The notes under the pieces: model-generated
Database searches by the model: none
What the model saw: the letters and a program-made list of their open reading frames with translations, nothing else
Told to the model about the DNA's origin: nothing
Shown: piece by piece, positions 42,757-50,031 of the stretch
Position numbering within the stretch: the stretch's first letter is position 1
Layout of the letters: every line of letters starts with the position of its first letter
Program-made: the position numbers and the translations under genes
Source of the DNA: an uncultured Shimia sp.
GTDB taxonomy: Bacteria > Pseudomonadota > Alphaproteobacteria > Rhodobacterales > Rhodobacteraceae
NCBI GenBank assembly: GCA_937897325.1
Contig: CALCOY010000021.1
Coordinates: 1-64,000, forward strand
Length of the DNA: 64,000 nt
Reading direction: 5' to 3'

Positions 42757-43049
42757 TGTTGCTCGCCATTCACTTTGAGGATCGGGACGAGCTGCGACGA
42801 AAAAAGCTGCCAGGCAGTTTCTGGCTGTCGCAGCCCGAAGACGATGGCACCCAGTTCTTCTGGTACATCTGCCCGTCCGGATCCGGCGATCTGTTGGTCA
42901 TCATGGTGGGCAATGGCTTTAAGCCGCACGAAGCGCCGAGCTGGAAGTGGAACGGGTCATGGACCGAGCCGACACTCTCACCGTCTGTCCATTATCGCGA
43001 TCACTACCACGGCTGGCTTCAAGACGGATATTGGAAGGAGTGCGGCTGA
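42753..43049 (+). CDS. DUF6527-like protein
   Basis: 98 residues. FWYICPSGSGDLLVIMVGNG, then WKWNGSWTEPTLSPSVHYRD and HGWLQDGYWKEC, is close to the DUF6527 pattern (a first Cys-containing strand, TLSPSV, then GWL-DG). Such proteins occur in phages and near ubiquitin-like gene sets; no activity is established. Cysteines C40 and C97 may take part in metal binding. Confidence 0.65.
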   Translation: MMLLAIHFEDRDELRRKKLPGSFWLSQPEDDGTQFFWYICPSGSGDLLVIMVGNGFKPHEAPSWKWNGSWTEPTLSPSVHYRDHYHGWLQDGYWKECG

Positions 43050-43318
43050 TGGCATCACCGGCTGAAATCGAAAATGACCTCCGGCTGACAGGCGCTGGCC
43101 TGCGCAAAACACATCACGGCGCCGTCGGCTTGAAGATGATCCGTGGCGCCAATTGCATTCAGCAGCTCCGCCGCGACCTTGAGGAGGTCAGCGAGACGCT
43201 AAAAGCTCTGCGTAAGGATCATCAAGACCTCACGTCCAAGTGCCGGCAGCTAGAAGAGGCGGCGGAAAACGAGGCGCAGAAATACGAGCGGTACGTTTTC
43301 GGGGACAGCATCCTTTGA
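43049..43318 (+). CDS. Coiled-coil phage protein
   Basis: 89 residues from ATG 43049; the frame opens at 42947. The middle and end (QLRRDLEEVSETLKALRKDH, then QLEEAAENEAQKYERYV) form a coiled coil. Not recognised. Its stop is in a TTGA overlap with the terminase gene. Confidence 0.6.
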   Translation: MASPAEIENDLRLTGAGLRKTHHGAVGLKMIRGANCIQQLRRDLEEVSETLKALRKDHQDLTSKCRQLEEAAENEAQKYERYVFGDSIL

Positions 43319-45027
43319 ACAAGCTGGCCACAAAGGAGCAATGGGCAGAGCAGCGAGCTGCGGCCATGGACGCCATCCCGGAGATGGTGGCCGAAAGCGG
43401 CTTGCCGGAGGTGCTGCTGCCGTACCAGGCGCGCACGGTCGGTCTGCTCGATACTGTCTCAACCAAGGTCCTATGCATCGAGAAGTCGCGTCGGATCGGG
43501 CTGACCTGGGGGCTTGGGTCCTATGCCTCTCTAAAGGCCAGCCGAAAGCGCGAGGCGCGCGGCTGCGACGTCATGTACATCTCCTATAACCGGGAAATGA
43601 CACGCGAGTTCATCGACGTTTGTGCGATGTGGGCACGGGCGTTCAATGCCGCTTGTAGCGAGGTCGAAGATACCGTTTTTGTGGACGAACACGAGGACGG
43701 TGCGAAGTCGATCCAGGCGTTCCGGATCACATTCGCGAGCGGCTTTGAAATCATGGCGCTTAGTTCTGCTCCGCGTGGCCTGCGCGGCAAGCAGGGCGTT
43801 CTGATCATTGACGAGGCAGCATTCGTCGATAGCCTGCCAGAGCTGCTGAAGGCCGGTCTGGCGTTCCTGATGTGGGGCACAGGCCAGGTGATCGTTTGCT
43901 CGACCCATGACGGGGCCGAGAACCCGTTCAATCAGCTGATCCAGGATGTTCTGGGCGGGCGAAAACCATACCTTCATATGAAGATTGATCTGGATGATGC
44001 GCTGCGCGACGGGCTGTATCAGCGGATCTGTCTGGTTAGCGGCCAAGAGTATTCTGTCGAAGCCGAAGCTGAGTGGCGCGACGAGCTGATCAGCTTCTAC
44101 GGCGACGGTGCCGACGAGGAGCTGTTCTGCGTCCCTTCCCAAGGCTCCGGTGCCTGGCTCACGGCGCCTCTGATTGAGGCGCGCATGACGGCAGACGCGC
44201 CGGTCCTACGGCTTCAGCTACCTGACAACTACCTCTTCCAGGACGGCATGCAGCAGCGGGCCTTGCTGGCGGACTTCCTGGAAGAGTTGGAGCGGGTCCT
44301 TGATGGGCTCGACATGGATTTGCGCTATGCGGCCGGCTTTGACTTCGCCCGCGTCGCCGATCTGTCGGTTATGCCCGTGTTGGCGATCCAGCAGGATCTG
44401 AAGCGGGTTGAGGCATTCTCGATCGAGATGCGCAACGTGCCGGGTGATGAGCAGAAGATGATCGTCAAGATGGTCCTGAAGCATCTCGCCCCGCGTCTGG
44501 TTGGAGCTGCATTTGACGCCACCGGTATGGGCTGGACCGTTGCGGAGGATATGGGCCGGATCTTCGGGCTGAAGGAGAACCCGGAAAGCGCGGGCCTGAT
44601 CTGGGCGATCAAGTTCAGCGAGACCTGGTACCGGCTGGAAATGCCGCCTCTGAAGGTAGCCTTCGAAGATGACACGCTCGCGATCGGCGCTGATGACGAC
44701 CACCTCGTCGATCTGCGGTCCATTAAACTGGTTCGGGGCATCCCGCGCGTCCCGGACATCCGCACCAATGAGAAGGGCGAAGACAAGGCCAAGGGCAAAG
44801 GTGCGAAGAAGCGCCACGGTGACTATGGGATCGGCCTTGCGCTCGCACACTTCGCATCCCGGATGCAGTGGCGCGACTACGACTACGAAACCGCCAAGGC
44901 CGAGATCCAAGGGCACCGGGCGCTGAGCAACCGGCTGCAGATGAATGAGCCGGAATGGGATGACGTGGTGCGCGGCCGCAATCCGTTTTCAGGACCGGTC
45001 GGCGCGCGCATGCGGGGAGGGATCTAA
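43315..45027 (+). CDS. Terminase large subunit (Mu gp28-like)
   Basis: 570 residues from TTG 43315, in a TTGA overlap with the previous stop; the frame is open from 43240 but that part lies within the previous gene. The ATPase domain has a divergent Walker A (CIEKSRRIGLTW) and Walker B VLIIDEAAF. The RNase H-like nuclease domain begins about YAAGFDFARVADLSV. It packages phage DNA into proheads with headful cutting into host DNA, as known for Mu. The basic KAKGKGAKKRHGDYG region near the end is usual. Confidence 0.9.
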   Translation: MNKLATKEQWAEQRAAAMDAIPEMVAESGLPEVLLPYQARTVGLLDTVSTKVLCIEKSRRIGLTWGLGSYASLKASRKREARGCDVMYISYNREMTREFIDVCAMWARAFNAACSEVEDTVFVDEHEDGAKSIQAFRITFASGFEIMALSSAPRGLRGKQGVLIIDEAAFVDSLPELLKAGLAFLMWGTGQVIVCSTHDGAENPFNQLIQDVLGGRKPYLHMKIDLDDALRDGLYQRICLVSGQEYSVEAEAEWRDELISFYGDGADEELFCVPSQGSGAWLTAPLIEARMTADAPVLRLQLPDNYLFQDGMQQRALLADFLEELERVLDGLDMDLRYAAGFDFARVADLSVMPVLAIQQDLKRVEAFSIEMRNVPGDEQKMIVKMVLKHLAPRLVGAAFDATGMGWTVAEDMGRIFGLKENPESAGLIWAIKFSETWYRLEMPPLKVAFEDDTLAIGADDDHLVDLRSIKLVRGIPRVPDIRTNEKGEDKAKGKGAKKRHGDYGIGLALAHFASRMQWRDYDYETAKAEIQGHRALSNRLQMNEPEWDDVVRGRNPFSGPVGARMRGGI

Positions 45028-45225
45028 TACCAAGCGAAAGGAACGATCGCGAGCCAGGGGGATGCAAGGGAAAGAGAGAGACCCCGCCCCACGGTGCAGT
45101 TCTGAGTAGGCGTCCATGGCGCGTGTCCGTGGCGAGGGGGATGTCCCGAGCGAACAGGGGCAAAGAGATCTGGTGACGCAGATCGCAGTCGGTGAAAGCC
45201 CGGCATCAAAATGAGGCAAGCTACA
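45028..45225 (+). ncRNA. Structured gap after the terminase gene
   Basis: 198 bases with no gene. Helices visible: CCACGG/CCGTGG (45089-45094 with 45127-45132) and GATCTG-gtgacg-CAGATC (45167-45184), with several GGGG/CCCC runs able to pair. It shares CGAGCCAGGG with the gap after MuA (33656-33665 and 45050-45059 in this one) and carries a GGTGAAAGCC word seen in similar form in other gaps. Could be a leader RNA for the Acb2-like gene or a separate small RNA. Confidence 0.4.
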
Positions 45226-45534
45226 ATGACCAAAATCTACTCACACCCGACGTGCAATTTTCATTACTGCCCGACGCGCGCGTCATGCATGCCGAACCGT
45301 TGTGTTTCGCCTGCAACCTTCCCCTCAACATCCGACAGGCGGGCGGGGGTAGGCGGGATCCGCCATAGCTATCGTGAACTAACCCAAGAGGAAAAGGCAA
45401 AGGTCGACGAGATCAAGGATGCAGGCCAGCAGCTCTTGGATGCGATCGGTCCGGCGAACAGTCGCGAGGGCAGTCTCGCCATTACGAAAGTGGAAGAGGC
45501 CGTCATGTGGGCGGTCAAGGGCATCACAACGTGA
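45226..45534 (+). CDS. Acb2/Tad1-hairpin protein, candidate anti-CBASS sponge, with Cys-rich head
   Basis: 102 residues from ATG 45226 (GAGG upstream). The C-terminal half matches what I know of the Acb2/Tad1 hairpin family: YRELTQEEKAKVDEIKDAG, then NSREGSLAITKVEEAVMWAV. Acb2 proteins bind cyclic di- and trinucleotides and so disarm CBASS immunity. The N-terminal 45 residues are extra: four cysteines (C10, C15, C21, C26) and two histidines in between, a possible metal-binding knuckle. It sits between terminase and portal genes with a Dam-type methylase, in a small insert of host-interaction genes. Confidence 0.7.
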   Translation: MTKIYSHPTCNFHYCPTRASCMPNRCVSPATFPSTSDRRAGVGGIRHSYRELTQEEKAKVDEIKDAGQQLLDAIGPANSREGSLAITKVEEAVMWAVKGITT

Positions 45535-45554
45535 TGCTTAGCCCCTTCGATATA

Positions 45555-45660
45555 CCGGAGGGCCAGCGGCCATCTCACCTGCCGCTGACACGGGGAAAGC
45601 CTACGAAACCCCCCGCCAACCAGCAACGGCTTGTGGTTGCCTCCGGCCCTCTCGGGCTGG
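45555..45660 (+). ncRNA. Cloverleaf-like structured RNA candidate
   Basis: P1 CCGGAGG (45555-45561) pairs with CCTCCGG (45640-45646). Inside are three hairpins: P2 CAGCGGC/GCCGCTG (45564-45570 with 45581-45587), P3 CGGGG/CCCCG (45591-45595 with 45611-45615), P4 CAACCA-g-CAA with TTG-TGGTTG (45617-45626 with 45631-45639, loop CGGC). All pairs are Watson-Crick. A further GCCC-tctc-GGGC hairpin follows (45646-45657). It lacks the T-loop and other marks of tRNA. It precedes the Dam-type gene by 27 bases. Confidence 0.55.
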
Positions 45661-45686
45661 GCCACCGTGAGCAGGAATTCTTAACA

Positions 45687-46529
45687 ATGGGTAAACAGCC
45701 CCAACCTACTACTGCCCGTCCTGTCGCTCCTTACATCGGCGGCAAACGCAATCTGGCCGCACGGATCTGCAAGATCATCGATCAGCACCCACACAAGACC
45801 TATGCGGAGCCTTTTGTTGGCATGGGCGGCGTGTTCCTGCGACGGACCAACCCCGCAAAGGCCGAGTTCATCAACGACGCCAGCCGGGACGTCTACAACC
45901 TCTTTCGGATCTTGCAGGAACACTATGTGCCGTTTCTGGATCTGATGCGGTTTCAGATCACGACACAGGCCAACTTCGTGCGCCTGGTCGCGACTGACCC
46001 GTCCACACTGACCGATTTACAACGCGCAGCGCGGTTCCTTTACATCCAGCGGACCTCATTCGGCGGCAAGGTTTCCAGCCCAACCTTCGGGCTCTCTGGC
46101 GATCGGACCGCGCGGTTCAATATCACAACTCTCGAGGCTGACCTTGAGGCGCTCCACGAGCGGTTGAGCGGTGTCACTGTCATGTGCCTGGACTTCGCCG
46201 AGTTCCTGCGCCGCATCGATCGCTCGACAGCACTGTTCTATCTCGACCCACCCTATTTCGGATGCGAAAGCGACTACGGCAAAGATGTCTTCCAACGTTC
46301 GGACTTCGAGCGGTTGTCGGAAAGGCTGTCGAAGCTGAAGGGCACCTTCATTCTATCAATCAACGATGTGCCCGAGATCCGAGATCTGTTTGCTTGGGCG
46401 ACGATCGCCTCAATCAGCACGACTTACACAATCGGCAAGAGCAACAGCTCAGCCGCGGCTGAGCTGCTCATTAGCAACCTGCCTGACCTAGAGGAGAGGC
46501 TTGATGGCCCGCCCATACGCACTGGTTGA
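45687..46529 (+). CDS. DNA adenine methyltransferase (D12/Dam class)
   Basis: 280 residues from ATG 45687; AGGA lies 10 bases upstream. Motif X is APYIGGKRNLA, motif I is TYAEPFVGMGGVFLRR and motif IV is YLDPPYFG. It adds a methyl group to N6 of adenine, probably to protect phage DNA. The last 26 bases overlap the portal gene. Together with the cytosine methylase it gives the phage two DNA-modifying enzymes. Confidence 0.92.
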   Translation: MGKQPQPTTARPVAPYIGGKRNLAARICKIIDQHPHKTYAEPFVGMGGVFLRRTNPAKAEFINDASRDVYNLFRILQEHYVPFLDLMRFQITTQANFVRLVATDPSTLTDLQRAARFLYIQRTSFGGKVSSPTFGLSGDRTARFNITTLEADLEALHERLSGVTVMCLDFAEFLRRIDRSTALFYLDPPYFGCESDYGKDVFQRSDFERLSERLSKLKGTFILSINDVPEIRDLFAWATIASISTTYTIGKSNSSAAAELLISNLPDLEERLDGPPIRTG

Positions 46530-48150
46530 CCCTTACGGTCGCCCCGTCGTTCGCAGCACGTTGAAGGAGGAGATCGCCGCGCCCACGACGAGCGGCGTGC
46601 GGTCTCCCATTACCAGCTATCCAGGCGATGGGCTTGATCCGGTTCGGCTGGGATCGATCCTGCGGGAAGCCGATCGGGGCGATCCCATGCAGTACATGGA
46701 GCTGGCTGAAACGATCGAGGAGCGGGATGCCCACTACCTCGGCGTTCTGGGCACGCGTCGCAGATCGGTCAGTCAACTCGACATCAATGTCGAACCCGCT
46801 TCCGGTGATCCCATCGACAAGGAAAAGGCGGAGCGGGTCGAGAAGTGGCTGAAACGTCTTGAGCTGAGCGACGAGCTATTCGACATCCTCGACGCGATCG
46901 GGAAGGGCTACAGCTTCACGGAGATCATCTGGGACAGCTCCAGTGGCCAGTGGGAGCCGAAGCGGCTCGAGGCCCGTGATCAGCGCTGGTTCCGGTTTGA
47001 GACCTATGATCTCCGGACGCCATTGATGCTGACGGAGAGCGGCCAGAAAGAGCCGCTGCCGGGCTTCAAGTTCATCTTCGGCCAGATCAAGGCCAAGACC
47101 GGTTTGCCTCTGCGCAGCGGCCTCGCCCGCGTGGCAATGTGGTGCTACCTCTTCAAGAAGTACACCGAGCGGGATTGGGCAATTTTTACCCAAGGCTATG
47201 GTCAGCCAGTGCGGCTGGGCAAGTATGGCCCTGGCGCCTCCAAAGAGGATCGTCAGAAGCTGTTGCGGGCCGTATCCAACATTGCTGGCGATTTCGCAGC
47301 CATCATTCCCGAAAGCATGCAGATCGAGTTCGTCGAGGCGGGAAACGTCGGCACCACCAACGACCTCTATAAGAGCCGGGCGGATTGGCTCGATCAGCAG
47401 GTCTCCAAGGCAGTGGTCGGTCAGACGGCCACCACGGATGCGGTCACAGGTGGCCTGGGATCCGGCAAGGAACACCGGCAAGTGCAAGAGGACATCGAGC
47501 AGGCTGATGCGAATTCGCTTTCGGCCATCATCAACCGGGATCTGATCCGGCCGTGGATGGATCTGGAATACGGGCCGGGAGGAAATGCGCCGACCGTCCT
47601 GATCGGAACGCCCGAGCCTGAAGACATCGCGGCGCTGAGCACGGCGGTGACGGCCCTGGTCGGTGTCGGCTTCCGGGTCAGCCAGAAGGAAATGCGCACC
47701 CGGCTGGGCCTGTCGGAACCCGAGGCTGGCGAGGAAATCCTCATTCCTCCGGGCCAAAACGTGCCGGAACTGCGCACTGAGACCGAGACCGCGCGCCGAG
47801 GATCGATTTTTGAACGGTTTTTAGCCGCCGCTAAATACCAGTCGGGTCAAAATGGTCCAGAGACGCACGATCAGAGCCAGCGGCGCTCTACGGGCCGCAC
47901 AGCGCCTCCGTCTCCGGTCGGGTTGTCAGCTGATCGCCTGGTCGAAGAGGCACAAAGCGAAATCGAAGGCATGGTGGGATCGATAGCAGAGATGCTGGAT
48001 CGCGCCAACTCATACGAGGAGTTCGCCGAGATGGTCGGCAACGGGTTCCACGATCTCGACGATCGACGGTTCCGGACCTTGCTTCAGGAAGCGCTGATGG
48101 CGGCCGAGGCGGCGGGCTGGGCGGCGATCGAGGAGGAGGCCGGTGGCTGA
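46504..48150 (+). CDS. Portal protein (Mu gp29-like, DUF935)
   Basis: 548 residues from ATG 46504, with AGAGG upstream. DUF935 features: PVVRSTLKEEIAAPTTSGVR, AETIEERDAHYLGVLGTRR, FTEIIWDSSSGQW and VGQTATTDAVTGGLGSGKEH. It forms the dodecameric ring through which DNA enters the capsid. Follows the terminase in Mu order once the Acb2/Dam insert is ignored. Overlaps gp30 by 8 bases. Confidence 0.93.
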   Translation: MARPYALVDPYGRPVVRSTLKEEIAAPTTSGVRSPITSYPGDGLDPVRLGSILREADRGDPMQYMELAETIEERDAHYLGVLGTRRRSVSQLDINVEPASGDPIDKEKAERVEKWLKRLELSDELFDILDAIGKGYSFTEIIWDSSSGQWEPKRLEARDQRWFRFETYDLRTPLMLTESGQKEPLPGFKFIFGQIKAKTGLPLRSGLARVAMWCYLFKKYTERDWAIFTQGYGQPVRLGKYGPGASKEDRQKLLRAVSNIAGDFAAIIPESMQIEFVEAGNVGTTNDLYKSRADWLDQQVSKAVVGQTATTDAVTGGLGSGKEHRQVQEDIEQADANSLSAIINRDLIRPWMDLEYGPGGNAPTVLIGTPEPEDIAALSTAVTALVGVGFRVSQKEMRTRLGLSEPEAGEEILIPPGQNVPELRTETETARRGSIFERFLAAAKYQSGQNGPETHDQSQRRSTGRTAPPSPVGLSADRLVEEAQSEIEGMVGSIAEMLDRANSYEEFAEMVGNGFHDLDDRRFRTLLQEALMAAEAAGWAAIEEEAGG

Positions 48151-49297
48151 CGAATTCAGCGCCGCGTTCCGACGGCCGTTCCCGGAGCAGATCGCAGCAT
48201 TCCGACTGCGGCTCGGTGATCTCGTTCCGACCCAGCGGTGGGACGATCTTGAGAACCGTATGCACGATCGTGCGTTCATGGTCGCCGGGGCTATGAAAAC
48301 GGATCTGCTCCAAGAGTTGGGGGAGGCCGTTGATCGCGTCGTTGCGGAAGGCGTGGGTTTCGAAGAGTTCAAGCGCGACTTCTTGGACATTGCGGCCCGC
48401 AACGGTTGGTCTGGATGGACAGGTCAGGGCACGAAAGCTGGCGAGCACTGGCGGGCGCGGGTCATCTACCGCACCAACCTTGCCACCACTTACGCAGCCG
48501 GTCGCATGGCACAGCTGCGCGCCAAGGGTTTTCCGTACTGGATCTATTTCCATGGTGGGTCGATCGAGCCGCGTCTACAGCATCTGAGCTGGGACGGTCT
48601 TGTGCTGCCATCTGACCATCCGTTCTGGAACACACATGCTCCGCCCAACGGTTGGGGCTGCAGCTGCTACATCGTGGGCGCGCGCTCGAAACGCGCAGCG
48701 CTCCGGTTGGGCGGTGATCCTTCAAAAGTGCTGCCCGACGACTGGCAAAGCATCGATCCGCGCACGGGCGTTCCGGTTGGCTTGGACCGGGGCTGGGATT
48801 ACCCACCAGGTGGAAGCGTGAGCGATGCCGTCTCAGCCTACGCCCAGAAGCTGCAGGAACTGCCGGCGCGTCCGGCTGTCACACTGATCCAGGACTGGCT
48901 GGACGGGTCGGCGTTTCGATCTTGGTTTCGGGATCCCGATGGCTTCTGGCCGGTAGCTCGCGTGACCAGAAGGGACGCCTTCCTGTTGGGCGTCAATCGC
49001 CCTGTCGTATTCCTGTCTCCGGTTACCCTTTCAAAGCAGCTTCGAAGGCACCCGGAAGTGACCTTTGAAGAGTATCGCCAACTGGCCTCGGTCATATCCA
49101 ATGCCAGTGAGCGGATCTTTGATGGCGATCGGTCGCTGATCTACGTGCTGAACGATCCGAACCGTCGCGGGTATGTCCTGGTCGTCAAGGCGGTTCGCAA
49201 CGCCGACGAGATCTTCGTCACGAGTTACCGAAGACTGCCCGCAGATGACAGCAAGCTGGCAAGCGAGTTGCGGCGTCTGCGGAACAAGGGTTCGTGA
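48143..49297 (+). CDS. MuF head morphogenesis protein with PBECR2-like nuclease domain
   Basis: 384 residues from GTG 48143, with GGAGG just upstream. Residues 1-200 are the MuF/gp30 domain: ARVIYRTNLATTYAAGRMAQ, FHGGSIEPRLQHLSWDGLVL, and HAPPNGWGCSCYIV. The C-terminal 100 residues (VFLSPVTLSKQLRRHPEVTF, then YRQLASVISN and GYVLVVKAVRNADEIFVTSY) resemble the PBECR2 fold, a family of predicted toxin-like RNases on phage head proteins. It may be injected with the DNA. Confidence 0.88.
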   Translation: MADEFSAAFRRPFPEQIAAFRLRLGDLVPTQRWDDLENRMHDRAFMVAGAMKTDLLQELGEAVDRVVAEGVGFEEFKRDFLDIAARNGWSGWTGQGTKAGEHWRARVIYRTNLATTYAAGRMAQLRAKGFPYWIYFHGGSIEPRLQHLSWDGLVLPSDHPFWNTHAPPNGWGCSCYIVGARSKRAALRLGGDPSKVLPDDWQSIDPRTGVPVGLDRGWDYPPGGSVSDAVSAYAQKLQELPARPAVTLIQDWLDGSAFRSWFRDPDGFWPVARVTRRDAFLLGVNRPVVFLSPVTLSKQLRRHPEVTFEEYRQLASVISNASERIFDGDRSLIYVLNDPNRRGYVLVVKAVRNADEIFVTSYRRLPADDSKLASELRRLRNKGS

Positions 49298-49304
49298 TGC
49301 GTCG

Positions 49305-49410
49305 TGCGGACGGCGGGGCCTCCCATCCGGGGGTAGCCGGCAACCCCGCAAAGCGCTCCGATCGGAAGATCGTGCTACGGCCGGGAGAATATCACCGTGT
49401 CGCGCCCGCA
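49305..49410 (+). ncRNA. Structured gap before gpG, with a GGAA tetraloop
   Basis: TGCGG (49305-49309) can pair with CCGCA (49406-49410) and enclose GCGGGG/CCCCGC (49313-49318 with 49344-49349), AGC-gctc-CGATC-GGAA-GATCG-t-GCT (49352-49376) and ACGG/CCGT (49377-49380 with 49395-49398). The GGAA loop is of the stable GNRA kind. No protein-coding potential is seen. The gpG ribosome site GGAGG follows. Confidence 0.45.
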
Positions 49411-49424
49411 AACGGAGGATAGGC

Positions 49425-49928
49425 ATGTATTCCGTCGAAATCAACGACGCCGAGGTTGATGCAGCCCTGGCCCGTCTGGAAGCGCATCTCGACAATATGT
49501 CAGGGGCTTTCGACGATATTGGCGAATACATGGTCCGGTCGACCAAAGAGCGTTTCACCCAGGGCGTCAGCCCCGAGGGCGTGCCGTGGGCGCCAAAGTC
49601 TCTCCCAACGATCGAGGCGTACCGACAACGCAGCGACAGCCGTAACAGCCGGTTAGACTACCGTCCGCTCTTTGGGCCGACTGGCGCTTTGTCGTCGACC
49701 ATCTCCGCCCAGACCGGCCGGGACTTTGCCGAAATCGGCAGCAACATGATCTACGCGGGAACGATGCAGTTCGGTGCATCGCGTGGCGCGTTCGGATCAA
49801 CGTCGCGCGGATCGCCCATTCCGTGGGGTGCTATTCCGGCACGGCCATTCCTTGGTGTCAGCGATCAGGATCGGGTTGCGATCATCGATGTCATCGAAGA
49901 GTGGCTGGGCGGCTTGGTGGATGATTGA
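49425..49928 (+). CDS. Virion morphogenesis protein (Mu gpG-like)
   Basis: 167 residues from ATG 49425, with GGAGG upstream; a frame open from 49173 runs through the RNA-like gap. The family pattern is visible: FDDIGEYMVRSTKERFTQGV, then SPEGVPWAPKS and the IPARPFLGVSDQDR ending. In Mu, gpG acts in head/tail completion. Followed by a short gap with a promoter-like element. Confidence 0.87.
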   Translation: MYSVEINDAEVDAALARLEAHLDNMSGAFDDIGEYMVRSTKERFTQGVSPEGVPWAPKSLPTIEAYRQRSDSRNSRLDYRPLFGPTGALSSTISAQTGRDFAEIGSNMIYAGTMQFGASRGAFGSTSRGSPIPWGAIPARPFLGVSDQDRVAIIDVIEEWLGGLVDD

Positions 49929-49981
49929 CCTCGCCCTCGGTTAGCGCCTACGGTCCACCAGCATCCCTCCGAAATCCCCTA

Positions 49982-50001
49982 TCAAACCGTTGTAACTGTT
50001 T
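49982..50001 (+). promoter_or_regulatory. Candidate activator/promoter element, copy 2
   Basis: TCAAACCGTTGTAACTGTTT, matching 39494-39513 in 18 of 20 bases. It lies 31 bases before the protease/scaffold gene, the first gene of the head module. Likely the same factor acts at both sites. Confidence 0.55.
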
Positions 50002-50031
50002 CGGTGCAGGCCGCATCGGCACAAAGGCGTC

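Noticed and set aside
45555-45646. A tRNA gene
   Set aside because: The cloverleaf lacks GTTC in the T arm, the D-loop signals and CCA context.
33585-49425. Group II intron or homing element in the phage gaps
   Set aside because: No domain V, no reverse transcriptase or HNH gene, and the gaps are too short.
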